Below are positions 35,185 through 44,080 of a stretch of DNA of 64,000 nucleotides, one piece after another; position 1 is the stretch's first letter; each line of letters opens with the position of its first letter. A program made the position numbers and the translations under genes. This DNA comes from Streptomyces nymphaeiformis (GTDB lineage: Bacteria; Actinomycetota; Actinomycetes; Streptomycetales; Streptomycetaceae): contig NZ_JACHJY010000002.1 in assembly GCF_014203895.1 (NCBI RefSeq), positions 124,001-188,000 on the forward strand. Reading direction: 5' to 3'. Below the pieces are notes generated by a model that was not told where the DNA came from, did no database searches, and was given only the letters and a program-made list of their open reading frames with translations.

Positions 35185-35880
35185 TCAGGCGAGGGCGGGC
35201 GCCCGCGTAAACCTTCTGCGTGCGCCCGCGCCCGCGGCGTCGGCGGGCGACGGCCGGGGGTCCTCATCGCCCCGCAGCAGGGCGATCAGCGAGGTTCGGG
35301 CCCGGGCGACGCGCGAACGGACAGTGCCGACCGGACAGCCGATGGCCTCGGCGGCCTCGGCGTAGGGCATTCCCAGGAGTTGGGTGAGGACGAAGGCGTC
35401 CTTCCGCTCGGCCGGGATGGAGGCCAGGAGTTCGGCCAGTGCCACGCCGTCCTCGAAACCGGGAAGGCCCTGGGGCTGGGTCTGCTCCGCCGTCCTCTGC
35501 CAGTCGTCGCGGTCGGACAGACGCGGGCGGGCGGCGGCATGCCGCAGGCTGTCGACCACGGTCCGGCGCGCTATCGACAGCAGCCAGGTACGGGCCGAGG
35601 AACGCCCCTGGAAGCGGGGCAGCGCGGCGATCGCGCGGAGGAAGACCTCCTGGGTGAGGTCGTCGGCCGCCTGACGGTCGGCGCTGAGGTAGGCCACGTA
35701 CCGCCAGACGTCGCGGTGCAGGGCGCGGACGAACAGGTCGGCCTTTGCCGGGTCGCCGTCCCGGGCCGCGAGCGCGAGAAGGGTTGTCGCCGCATCGGTG
35801 TCGGCATCGGGCGTGTGGGTGGGGCGGGTCGGTCTCGTCGGTCCCTGGTGGAGGGGGCCGTGGGCAGGAGTCATCGCCAC
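35185..35880 (-). CDS. ECF RNA polymerase sigma factor (SigC-like)
   Basis: Protein of up to 231 aa; ATG 35874 is a second possible start. Sigma region 2 reads FVRALHRDVWRYVAYLSADR, then ADDLTQEVFLRAIAALPRF and TWLLSIARRTVVDSLRH; region 4 reads LTQLLGMPYAEAAEAIGCPV then GTVRSRVARARTSL. There is no anti-sigma gene next to it. The layout with a Met/His-rich membrane protein on one side and a copper ATPase on the other resembles the SigC loci of actinobacteria linked to copper, so a copper-related role is likely but inferred. Confidence 0.9.
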   Translation of the reverse strand: MAMTPAHGPLHQGPTRPTRPTHTPDADTDAATTLLALAARDGDPAKADLFVRALHRDVWRYVAYLSADRQAADDLTQEVFLRAIAALPRFQGRSSARTWLLSIARRTVVDSLRHAAARPRLSDRDDWQRTAEQTQPQGLPGFEDGVALAELLASIPAERKDAFVLTQLLGMPYAEAAEAIGCPVGTVRSRVARARTSLIALLRGDEDPRPSPADAAGAGARRRFTRAPALA

Positions 35881-36025
35881 AAGTCCTTACGAGGCAGGAG
35901 AGTCCGGCGGCGCGCGAACGGGCGGCGCCGGTGACGGGTGTCATGCGGCCATGCGAAAGGCATGGCCGGTGCCCGAGCGACGGACGTGCAGACGCACCGG
36001 ACCGTCGGGCTCGGGGAGCCGGCTG

Positions 36026-36757
36026 TCAGAGGACAGCGAGTGCCTGCGGGGGACCCCGGGAGATGACGGAATGGGCGAGAAGAAGCCCTTGGGGAGCGCG
36101 TTCGTCGCTGGAGCGACCCGGCCGGACGCGAGACGGCTGCGGCGGTACGGGGACGATGGCGGCGAGCAGCAGGCGCAAGGGCCGGAAGAGCCCCAGCGGC
36201 AGCGCCCGCAGCACGCGGAAGACGGCGCGCTCGCCGTACGCCATCCACAGCCCGCTCAGGAGCGCGGCGAGGAGGTGCGCCGACAACATGCCGAAGGACG
36301 AGGACATGTTCGTCATGTCGTGTGCGGCGGGCGCCTCGGTCATGGCCGTGCCGACCCGCGCGACAGCTTCGTGGCCCATGGCCATGTGCTGCATGGCCTC
36401 ATGACCCATGGTCATGTGGCCCATGGCCGCGTGCTGCATGGCCTCGTGCGTCATGTGCGTATGGTCCATGGGCGCGCGGGCGGCGTTCGTGGGCATGGTG
36501 CCGGCAGGCTGGGACCAGGAGAACGCCGTGTGCAGCACGCTCTGGACCGCCACCGTCGTCGCCGTGACGGCGAACAGGCCGCGCTCGCGGCCGGCGAGGA
36601 ACCAGGCGACGGCCATGGTGGCCGCGAACGCGAGAGCCAGCGCCCCACCGGGCACAACCTGCCCCGACATGAGGATGTGGCCGACGGCCGCGAGCAGCAC
36701 GCAGACGGCCGCGAACGTCGCGGCCCGCCCTCCTCGCGAACATCGGCCTGGTGTCAT
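36026..36757 (-). CDS. membrane protein with Met/His repeats (copper-binding candidate)
   Basis: Protein of 243 aa. Two helices at the N-terminus (FAAVCVLLAAVGHILMSG, ALALAFAATMAVAWFLAG) and another hydrophobic segment are followed by a loop at about 95-150 with repeated HEAMQH, MGH and HMTM units, ending before a further helix (MLSAHLLAALLSGLWMAYG). Met and His ligands in such runs bind Cu(I). The repeat is visible in DNA as ~30-bp near-duplicates at 36370-36460. It lies upstream of the sigma factor on the same strand with a gap of about 145 bases. Confidence 0.85.
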   Translation of the reverse strand: MTPGRCSRGGRAATFAAVCVLLAAVGHILMSGQVVPGGALALAFAATMAVAWFLAGRERGLFAVTATTVAVQSVLHTAFSWSQPAGTMPTNAARAPMDHTHMTHEAMQHAAMGHMTMGHEAMQHMAMGHEAVARVGTAMTEAPAAHDMTNMSSSFGMLSAHLLAALLSGLWMAYGERAVFRVLRALPLGLFRPLRLLLAAIVPVPPQPSRVRPGRSSDERAPQGLLLAHSVISRGPPQALAVL

Positions 36758-36853
36758 GGCGCGCCCATCCTTGCACCCCTCTCCGGAGGCGTGAGGGCGG
36801 GTACGGCCGTGGTGAGGCCGCCCCCTCGACCTGTCGGGTCATGAGTACGCGAC

Positions 36854-36869
36854 TGTGGCGCGTGCCACA
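36854..36869. promoter_or_regulatory. palindrome upstream of the MFS/GH88 operon
   Basis: TGTGGC and GCCACA flank a GCGT spacer, in the 200-base gap between two divergent genes (starts 36757 and 36959). Its position fits an operator of the transporter-hydrolase operon. GGAAC at 36881-36885 about 15 bases before a GGTACGAC segment might be an ECF-type promoter; this is weak. Confidence 0.4.
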
Positions 36870-36958
36870 AGAGCGCCTCGGGAACTTCCGGCGCGGTCGG
36901 TACGACTCCTCCATGTCGACGACGGACGGACCGGTCGTCGCGAGGGGAGGGGCGCCAC

Positions 36959-38176
36959 GTGAGGACCGCAGGTACGGAGGCAGCCGCACCGGTCGAGGCA
37001 CGTCCGGGCGCGCCGCGTGGTCTGACCGCGCTCCTCACGACCGCCATGGCCTTCTCGATGATGCAGCTCTTCCTGATCGGAGCTCTCGGTCCGCGCCTCG
37101 TCGAAGGTCTTGGCATGTCGGAGACCGTCCTCGGTCTGACTACCACGGTCGGCTTCGGCACCGCTGCCGTCCTCTCGCCTGCCGGCGGCCGGATCGTGGA
37201 CCGGGTCGGCCCTCGCCGTGCGCTCGTGTCTCTGCTCGCGGTGTCGGCGGTGGCGCTCGGTCTCGTCGGTGCGGCTCCGGGGCCCGCCCTGCTCCTCGGG
37301 GCCGTCGCGCTCGGCGGCCTCCCGCAGGCGCTGGCCAACCCCGCGACGAACAAGGCGATCCTGGCCGCCGTGCCGGCGCCGAAGCGGGGGGCGGTCACCG
37401 GTGCCAAGCAGTCCGGGGTCCAGCTGGGCGCCTTCGCGGCCGGGCTGCCCCTTGCCACGGCGGCGGGTCTCCTCGGCTGGCGGGGCGCGGTGTGGGTGGC
37501 CGCCGGCGCGGCGCTCCTCGCGGCCCTGTGGGCCTGGTGGGCGCTGCCGGCCGACGCATCCCCGAAGGGCGGTGCCGTACTGCCCGCGCCGGTGGGACCC
37601 GGCAGCCCCGTGCCCTGGCTCGCGGCCTTCTCACTCTTCCTGGGCACGGGCATCGCCTCCGTCAACACCTACCTCGCGCTGTTCGGCGCCCAACGCCTCG
37701 GTATGGGACCGGCGGTGGCGGGCGGGCTGGTCGCCGTCCTCGGCGTCGCCGGGATCGCCGGCCGGGTCGGCTGGTCCCGGGCCGCCACGCCCGGCCGGGC
37801 CCCGTGGCTTCCGGGCCTGCTGGCCGGGGGAGCCGTCGGGGCGGCCCTGCTCCTGGCCGTGGCTGTCCGCGTCGAGCCCGTCGTATGGGGAGCGGCCGTG
37901 GCGGTGGGGGTGTTCGCGGTGTCCGGGAACGCGGTGTCGATGGTACTCGTGATGCAGCGCTCGGCGCCTGGCCGCGCCGGGCAGGACTCGGCGCTGGTCG
38001 CCTCGGGGTTCTTCGCCGGATTCGCCGTGGGCCCGCCGCTGTTCGGTCTGCTCGTGGAGCGCGGCCGGTACGGCCAGGGCTGGCTGCTTGTGGCGGCGGA
38101 GTTCGCCGTCGCGGGGGCGGTCGCCTACGCCTGGGCACTGCGGGACCGCCGTATGAGAACGGGAGTGACGGCATGA
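36959..38176 (+). CDS. major facilitator superfamily transporter
   Basis: Protein of 405 aa from GTG 36959, with GGGGAGGGG nine bases before it. Twelve hydrophobic helices are visible, and the loop 2-3 motif is GGRIVDRVGPRRAL. The central loop is short. The stop overlaps the next start as ATGA, so it is co-translated with the GH88-like enzyme. A sugar or unsaturated uronide import role is a fair guess from the partner, though many MFS proteins export drugs. Confidence 0.9.
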   Translation: MRTAGTEAAAPVEARPGAPRGLTALLTTAMAFSMMQLFLIGALGPRLVEGLGMSETVLGLTTTVGFGTAAVLSPAGGRIVDRVGPRRALVSLLAVSAVALGLVGAAPGPALLLGAVALGGLPQALANPATNKAILAAVPAPKRGAVTGAKQSGVQLGAFAAGLPLATAAGLLGWRGAVWVAAGAALLAALWAWWALPADASPKGGAVLPAPVGPGSPVPWLAAFSLFLGTGIASVNTYLALFGAQRLGMGPAVAGGLVAVLGVAGIAGRVGWSRAATPGRAPWLPGLLAGGAVGAALLLAVAVRVEPVVWGAAVAVGVFAVSGNAVSMVLVMQRSAPGRAGQDSALVASGFFAGFAVGPPLFGLLVERGRYGQGWLLVAAEFAVAGAVAYAWALRDRRMRTGVTA

Positions 38177-39273
38177 CCGCCGGTGCGTGGGCCGAAGACG
38201 CGCTCGACCTGCTGCTCCAGCGCGTCGCTGAGACGGCCGGCGAGGTGGGCGTGCGCTTCCCGCTGTACGCCGATCCGGCCGACGGCCGCTGGACGACCAC
38301 CGGGCGAGGCTCGTGGACCGGCGGTTTCTGGGCCGGCCTGCTCTGGCTGCGCGCCCGGCACACCGGAAGCGACGCCGACCGCGCGGAGGCCGCTGCCGCC
38401 ACCACCCGGCTCGCCCCGTGGGTCGAGGCGGACACCGCGACCCGTGGGCTCATCTTCTGGTACGGCACGGCCCTGGCCACCGGGGACGATGCTGCCGGAG
38501 CTCTACGCGGGCGCGCGGCGATGGCGGCACTCGCGGCCTGGGATCAGGTCCTCGGCCTGGTCCCGTGGGGCGCCGCACTGGGCGGCCCACGGCTGCGGGC
38601 ACGCGCGGACGGAGTCCCCGGCCTCGCACCCCTGCTGGCCACTGCTGGGTCCGAGGGGCAGGCGGCCGGCGCCGCACACCTGCACCGGCACCTCGACCTG
38701 TGCCTGCCCGGCGAATCCCGTGGCGAGGGCGCCCAACGGCCCTGCCCCGCATGGCGACTCGACGACGCGGGCGGCTGGGTGGCGGAACGGGACCCGGTGC
38801 CCGGCTGGAGCCGGGGCGAAGCATGGCTCCTCCTGGCCGTCGCCGATGCCGTCCTGCACGCGGACCGGAGTTCACGAGATTCGGGCCGACTGTCACGCGC
38901 GGCCGAACTGCTCCTCGACCGTTGCGAGTTCCTCACCGGCCCGCTCGTCCCCCAGGCCGAGGCGGGCCACCCCGACGGTTTCCTGGACACCTCCGCAGCC
39001 GCCATCGCGGCGGTCGCGCTGCTGAAGCTCGCCCGGGTTCCCGGGGCCGCGTGGACCTCCGCGTGCGCGGCCCGCGCGGAGGCCGTACTGCACCGGCTCG
39101 TGCACGTCCACCTCACCCGAGCGGGGAGTTCCCGTCCGGCGGGCATGCTCCTCGACGGCTGCTACGACGCGCGCGGCGGTACGGCCGTCCGGCACGAACT
39201 GGTCTGGGGGGACTTCTTCCTGGCCCTCGGCCTCTCCGCGCTCCTCGGTCGCGTCGATCTCAGGCAGGTGTGA
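38173..39273 (+). CDS. glycoside hydrolase family 88/105-like protein
   Basis: Protein of 366 aa from ATG 38173. It reads FPLYADPADGRW, then GSWTGGFWAGLLWLRARHTG and TRGLIFWYGTA, later PVPGWSRGEAWLLLAVAD, DTSAAAIAAVALLKL and HELVWGDFFLALGL. These helices with WTGGFW, W-RG-AW and DTSAAAIAA are typical of the (alpha/alpha)6 barrel of unsaturated glucuronyl hydrolases. Members cleave unsaturated uronic acids from lyase-degraded polysaccharides. The end overlaps the convergent acyl-CoA dehydrogenase gene by 14 bases. Confidence 0.8.
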   Translation: MTAGAWAEDALDLLLQRVAETAGEVGVRFPLYADPADGRWTTTGRGSWTGGFWAGLLWLRARHTGSDADRAEAAAATTRLAPWVEADTATRGLIFWYGTALATGDDAAGALRGRAAMAALAAWDQVLGLVPWGAALGGPRLRARADGVPGLAPLLATAGSEGQAAGAAHLHRHLDLCLPGESRGEGAQRPCPAWRLDDAGGWVAERDPVPGWSRGEAWLLLAVADAVLHADRSSRDSGRLSRAAELLLDRCEFLTGPLVPQAEAGHPDGFLDTSAAAIAAVALLKLARVPGAAWTSACAARAEAVLHRLVHVHLTRAGSSRPAGMLLDGCYDARGGTAVRHELVWGDFFLALGLSALLGRVDLRQV

Positions 39274-40438
39274 CCGCCTCCTGCCGGGACCGCAGCACGC
39301 GCCGGGCGACGGAGGAGACGTGCTGCTCGTCCGGCCCGTCGAGGATCCGGGCCGTCCGCCCCGTGCGCAACAGCGCGGGAAGCGGGGTGTCCGGCCCGAG
39401 GCCGGCCGCGCCGAAGACCTGGACGGCACGGTCGGCGACGTCCTGGAGCGTTCGCGCGGCGGCCGTCTTCGCCAGGCCCACCTCCACATGGGCGTCGCGC
39501 CCCTCGGCGACCAGGGCCATCGCCTCGTACACGAGCGGACGGGTGGTGCGCAGGGCCAACAGCGCCTCGAAGACGTGCTGCTGGACGAGCTGGCGGTCCG
39601 CGAGCGGTCCGCGCACGCCCTGCCGTTCCCCGGCACGCTCGCACATGAGGTCGAAGGCCCGCTGGGCCTGGCCGACCCATCGCAACGCCCGCAGGGTGCG
39701 GCCCAGTTGGAGGCGTTCGCTTGCCACGGTGAGCGCGCGGCCGGCTTCCCCGACGAGATGGTCCTCGTCGACCTCGACGCCGTCGAACTCGATCTCGTAC
39801 TGCCCGGCCGCGCCCAGGACGGGCAGTTCGCGGACGACCCGGAAGCCGCGGGAGCGGGTGGGGACGAGGAGCAGTGAGAGGCCGTCGCGGTCCCCGGCCG
39901 TTCCGCTGGTGCGGGCGAGCACGGTCACCATGTCCGCGTCCCGTGCGTTCGACACGAACCACTTGCGCCCGGTGACGCTCCAGCCCCCGCCGGTACGCCG
40001 TTCCGCCCGGGTGGCGGTGAGCAGCGGCTCGGTGCCGGGCGTGTCAGGCTCCGTCATGGCGTAACACGTGCGCAGGTCACCGGAGACCAGACCGGAGAGG
40101 TACGCGGAACGGACCCGCGCGCTCCCGTGGCGGGACAGCATGGTCACGTCGACCAGGGGCGCCGATCCGAGAGCGGCCGGACCGTGATCGCTGGCGCCCT
40201 CGGCTTCGGCGATGGACGCGTATGCGTCCAACGGCATCCCGCCGCCTCCCAGTTCGGACGGCAGGGGAAGGGCCCACAGACCGGCCGCGCGTGCCTCCTC
40301 CCGCAAGCGCTCACGCAGCTCCCGGGCGTCCGGTCCTCCGCTGTCGAGCCGGGACTCGCACCGGAACACCCGGTCGCGGACGAACGTGGAGACCCGCTCC
40401 CGCATCAGGTCGACCTTCGTTACGTCATATTCCGTCAC
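39260..40438 (-). CDS. acyl-CoA dehydrogenase
   Basis: Protein of 392 aa from GTG 40438; GGAGG lies eight bases upstream. It shows the family features CYAMTEPDTPGTEPLL (the flavin-binding TEPD region), WSVTGRKWFVSNARDADMVTV, VEVDEDHLVGEAG and the C-terminal helices with VQVFGAAGLGPDTPL. The FAD enzyme would introduce a double bond into an acyl-CoA. It diverges from the CoA-transferase/ligase operon, which suggests a joint pathway for activation and oxidation of a carboxylic acid. Confidence 0.9.
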   Translation of the reverse strand: MTEYDVTKVDLMRERVSTFVRDRVFRCESRLDSGGPDARELRERLREEARAAGLWALPLPSELGGGGMPLDAYASIAEAEGASDHGPAALGSAPLVDVTMLSRHGSARVRSAYLSGLVSGDLRTCYAMTEPDTPGTEPLLTATRAERRTGGGWSVTGRKWFVSNARDADMVTVLARTSGTAGDRDGLSLLLVPTRSRGFRVVRELPVLGAAGQYEIEFDGVEVDEDHLVGEAGRALTVASERLQLGRTLRALRWVGQAQRAFDLMCERAGERQGVRGPLADRQLVQQHVFEALLALRTTRPLVYEAMALVAEGRDAHVEVGLAKTAAARTLQDVADRAVQVFGAAGLGPDTPLPALLRTGRTARILDGPDEQHVSSVARRVLRSRQEAVTPA

Positions 40439-40581
40439 GGTTTTTCCTCCATCTCGGGAACCCGACAGAACACGCGTCCGACTGTCTGCCCGTGGAAGTG
40501 GTCGGGCGTACCGGCCCGTCAGTTCCCGCCCCTGTGGAAACCCGCGTGCGACGGCCACCGCCGCGCCAGGAGAGGAGAGGC

Positions 40582-42357
40582 ATGGCGTCACCAGCGATCA
40601 CGCACACCGAGGTCCGCCGCCCGCTCGACGCACTGAGATGCGACATCGCCGGACCTCCGGCCCTCAGCCGGGTCGTCGCCGACCATCTGCGGCGGCTCGG
40701 CGCGCGGCCGGGCGACGGGGACGTGGACTCCGAGGGGATCGCCCTCGGCGGAGACGGGTTCGCCGGCGTCACGGCCCGCACCGCCTGGGGCGTGCCCGGC
40801 TCCGGCATCGAGGACGAGGCCACCGCCCAGGCCGCCACCGGAGTGATGACCGTGCACGGCCGCCGTCACGGTGCCCCGCGCGGCCTCGGCGTCGACTACC
40901 TGGCCACGGCCACCGGCGTACTCACCGTCCAGGGCCTGCTCGCCGGACTCATCGGCCAGGCCCGCGGCGGCCCCGCTTCACACGTCACCACATCAGCCGA
41001 CCGCACCGGACTGCTCACCGTCTCCCAGTACCTCGCCGCCGCCGGAGCCGACGAACCCGAGGCCGTCGAACTGTCCGCAGGAGGACCGCCGTTCAGCTCC
41101 GCCGACGGCGTCCTGTTCGAACTGGAGACGCTCGACCCGGGCGCATGGGCGGCTTTCTGGCGCGCCCTGAACGCCCCCGCCGACGCGATACGGGCGGGCT
41201 GGCGGCCGTTCCAGTTCCGATACGCCACCGCCTGCGCACCGTTCCCCGTCGACCTGCACGAGGTGACCCGGCTCCACGTGTGGGCGCGGATCCGGCAGGC
41301 TGCCGGGCTGTCCGGAGCAGAGGTGTGCCGCCTGCGCACGCTCGGCGAGCGGGCCGCCGAGGACGACGGTGCCGACCCGTGGACGCTGACCGCGCTCGGT
41401 CCGGGGGCCGTGGCGGCCGCCGCCGGGGCTCCGATGTCCGGCAGGCCGCTGTCCGGTCTGACCGTCCTCGAAGCGGGACGGCGTATCCAAGCGCCGCTCG
41501 CCGCCCACCTGTTGGGGCTGCTCGGAGCGCGGGTGATCCGGATCGAGCCGCCGGGCGGCGACCCGCTGCGCGGCATGCCGCCCGCCTGCGACGGGATCTC
41601 GGCCCGCTGGCTCGCCCTCAACCGGGGCAAGGAGGCCGTCGAGATCGACATCAAGTCGTCGGCCGACCGTCGCCGTCTGCGCGAACTCGCCGCTGAGGCA
41701 GACGTCTTCCTGCACAACTGGGCCCCGGGCAAGGCGGGGGAGCTGGAACTCGACGCCGAGCACCTCGCCGCCGTCAACCCCGCGCTCGTCTACGCGTACA
41801 CCGGCGGCTGGGCCGACCGGATCGCCGACGCCCCCATGGGCACGGACTTCATGGTGCAGGCCCGCACCGGCGTCGGCGAGGCCGTCCACCCGGCCGGCGA
41901 ACCGCCCGTACCGTCCCTCATGACGCTCCTCGACCTCCTCGGCGGCCTGCACGGCACCGAGGCGATCCTCGCCGGACTGCTCCTGCGCGAGCGCACCGGT
42001 CACGGCGTACGAGTCGACTCGTCCCTCCTCGGGGCAGCTGACACCCTGCTGGCTCCCGCACTGCATTGGGTCCGCCAGGGGCTCGATCCCCGGCCGCCTG
42101 CCGGATTCCGGCACCCCCTGCGGACGTCCGACGGCTGGATCGCCCCGAGCGACGCGAGCGCGGCCGCGGCCGCCGCGCACGACGTGCGGGGCATGTGCAC
42201 CGAGGACGCCCTCGATCAGCTGCGGTCCCACGGCCTGACGGCCACCGCCGTCACCACCGACCTGTCCGCCCTCCACCACGACCCGCGCCTGTCCGGCTCG
42301 ATCAGCCGGGACGCGCACGGTGCCCCCGCCGTTCCCGACCCCTGGAGCTTCGCGTGA
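40582..42357 (+). CDS. CaiB/BaiF-type CoA transferase, long form
   Basis: Protein of 591 aa from ATG 40582, after AGGAGAGGAGAGG. The C-terminal 330 residues are the CoA_transf_3 fold: LSGLTVLEAGRRIQAPLAAH, LLGARVIRIEPPGGDPLRGM, LALNRGKEAVEIDIKS, and MTLLDLLGGLHGTEAILAGL. The first 270 residues look like a degenerate second copy. In the EPPGGDP region the usual catalytic Asp of family III enzymes is not evident where I expect it, so activity is uncertain. It overlaps the ligase gene by GTGA. Confidence 0.8.
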   Translation: MASPAITHTEVRRPLDALRCDIAGPPALSRVVADHLRRLGARPGDGDVDSEGIALGGDGFAGVTARTAWGVPGSGIEDEATAQAATGVMTVHGRRHGAPRGLGVDYLATATGVLTVQGLLAGLIGQARGGPASHVTTSADRTGLLTVSQYLAAAGADEPEAVELSAGGPPFSSADGVLFELETLDPGAWAAFWRALNAPADAIRAGWRPFQFRYATACAPFPVDLHEVTRLHVWARIRQAAGLSGAEVCRLRTLGERAAEDDGADPWTLTALGPGAVAAAAGAPMSGRPLSGLTVLEAGRRIQAPLAAHLLGLLGARVIRIEPPGGDPLRGMPPACDGISARWLALNRGKEAVEIDIKSSADRRRLRELAAEADVFLHNWAPGKAGELELDAEHLAAVNPALVYAYTGGWADRIADAPMGTDFMVQARTGVGEAVHPAGEPPVPSLMTLLDLLGGLHGTEAILAGLLLRERTGHGVRVDSSLLGAADTLLAPALHWVRQGLDPRPPAGFRHPLRTSDGWIAPSDASAAAAAAHDVRGMCTEDALDQLRSHGLTATAVTTDLSALHHDPRLSGSISRDAHGAPAVPDPWSFA

Positions 42358-44012
42358 CCGTCACCCTGACCGACCTCCTGCCCTCCCAGCTGCGCCGCTC
42401 GTGGGCGGTGGACGGCACCTGCCCCGACCTCGACCTCTACAGCCTTTTCAGAGCCCGGCAGATCGCCGACCTGCACCGCACGGCGATCCTCGACGCCAAG
42501 GGCAAGCTCTGTTACACGGCCCTGGACCGCAAGGTCCGATGTCTGGCCGAAGGACTGCGGGGGCTCGGCATCGGCGCCGGGGACGTCGTGGCCGTCCAAC
42601 TGCCCAACGACCGCAACGCCGTGATCGCCGACCTCGCGCTCGCCGCCCTCGGGGCCGTGGCCCTCCCGTTCCCGGTCGGGCGCGGCGCCGTGGAGGCCGA
42701 GTGCCTGCTGCGCCGCGCCGAGGCCGTCTCCGTGATCGTGGCGACCGAGCACCGGGGACGCACACACGCGGCCGATCTCCTCGCTCTCGCGCCGGCCCTG
42801 TCCGCCCTCCGGCACGTGATCTCCGCCGGCCCCGGAACCGCACCTGAGGGAACGATTCCGCTCAGGGAGCTGTTGCGTACCGACCCCACCGGCTTCGTCC
42901 CGGCCCGCCCCGACCCCGACAGCGCCGCGCGCATCCTCGTCTCCTCCGGTTCGGAGGCGGAGCCGAAGATGATCGCGTACTCGCACAACGCCCTGGCCGG
43001 CGGTCGGGGGAACTTCTTCGCCTCGCTCATGCCCGACGACACCCCGCCCCGCTGCCTCTTCCTCGTCCCGCTCGGCTCGGCCTTCGGCTCGAACGGCACG
43101 GCCGTCACCCTCGCCCGGCACGGCGGCACCCTCGTCCTGCTCGACCACTTCACCCCCGAGGCCGCGCTCGCCGCCGTACGGGAACACGCCCCCACCCACG
43201 TCCTCGGTGTCCCCACCATGATCCGGATGATGCTGGACGCTCTGGAGAAGACGGCGGACCCACTACCGGCCCCCACCGCCCTCGTCCTCGGCGGCGCCCC
43301 CCTCGACGAGGCCACCGCCAAGGCGGCGGCCGAGGCGTTCGGCTGCCCTGTGGTCAACCTGTACGGGTCGGCGGACGGCGTCAACTGCCACACCGGACTC
43401 CGGCACCTCGTGCCGCCCACCGACGGCTCGGGCGTCGTCGCGGGTACGCCTGACCCCCGGGTGGCGGAGATCCGCATCGCCGATCCCGACACGCATGAAG
43501 CGCTGCCGGACGGGGCGATCGGCGAGATCGTCTCGCGCGGCCCCATGACCCCGCTCTGCTACGTGGCCTCCCCGGACCTCGACGCCCGCTACCGCACCCC
43601 CGAGGGCTGGGTGCGCACCGGCGACCTCGGGTTCCTCGACGACGAGGGCGTCCTGCACGTCGTCGGCCGCCTCAAGGACGTGGTGATACGCGGTGGCGCG
43701 AACATCAGCCCGGCCGAGGTCGAGCGCGAACTCGTCTCCCATCCGCAGGTACGGGACGCGGTGTGCGTGGGGGTCTCGGACCCGCTGATGGGTGAGCGGC
43801 TTGCCGCCTGTCTGGTGGCGAAGGGCTCACACCTGCCGAGCCTCGCCGACCTCGGCACGTACCTGACCGGGCGGGGTCTCGACCGGCACAAGCACCCCGA
43901 GCACCTGCTCCTGCTGCCCGAACTGCCGCTCACCGCCGCCGGCAAACCCGATCGAGCCGCGTTGCGGCGCCGGATCGCGGAAGAGCAGGGCGCCGGGTTC
44001 GTCCGGGCGTGA
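42354..44012 (+). CDS. AMP-dependent acyl-CoA synthetase/ligase
   Basis: Protein of 552 aa from GTG 42354. The P-loop-like phosphate motif reads ILVSSGSEAEPKMI, a divergent form with Ser-Gly-Ser-Glu instead of TSGTTG-PK. Later blocks are typical: LYGSADGVNCHTGL, WVRTGDLGFLDDEGVLHVVG, DVVIRGGANISPAEVE and the C-terminal lysine in LPLTAAGKPDRAALRR. It should adenylate a carboxylic acid and join it to CoA. It is the second gene of the operon with the CoA transferase, ended by a strong terminator. Confidence 0.88.
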   Translation: MTVTLTDLLPSQLRRSWAVDGTCPDLDLYSLFRARQIADLHRTAILDAKGKLCYTALDRKVRCLAEGLRGLGIGAGDVVAVQLPNDRNAVIADLALAALGAVALPFPVGRGAVEAECLLRRAEAVSVIVATEHRGRTHAADLLALAPALSALRHVISAGPGTAPEGTIPLRELLRTDPTGFVPARPDPDSAARILVSSGSEAEPKMIAYSHNALAGGRGNFFASLMPDDTPPRCLFLVPLGSAFGSNGTAVTLARHGGTLVLLDHFTPEAALAAVREHAPTHVLGVPTMIRMMLDALEKTADPLPAPTALVLGGAPLDEATAKAAAEAFGCPVVNLYGSADGVNCHTGLRHLVPPTDGSGVVAGTPDPRVAEIRIADPDTHEALPDGAIGEIVSRGPMTPLCYVASPDLDARYRTPEGWVRTGDLGFLDDEGVLHVVGRLKDVVIRGGANISPAEVERELVSHPQVRDAVCVGVSDPLMGERLAACLVAKGSHLPSLADLGTYLTGRGLDRHKHPEHLLLLPELPLTAAGKPDRAALRRRIAEEQGAGFVRA

Positions 44013-44027
44013 TGGCATAGGAGACGA

Positions 44028-44069
44028 CGGAGGGGGAGGGCCACCAGCAGGTGGCCCTCCCCCTCCGTC
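44028..44069. terminator. bidirectional hairpin terminator
   Basis: A perfect 19-bp stem, 44028-44046 with 44051-44069, around loop AGCA. It lies between the convergent ligase and metal-binding protein genes and can serve both. Confidence 0.9.
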
Positions 44070-44080
44070 CGACCATCCGG

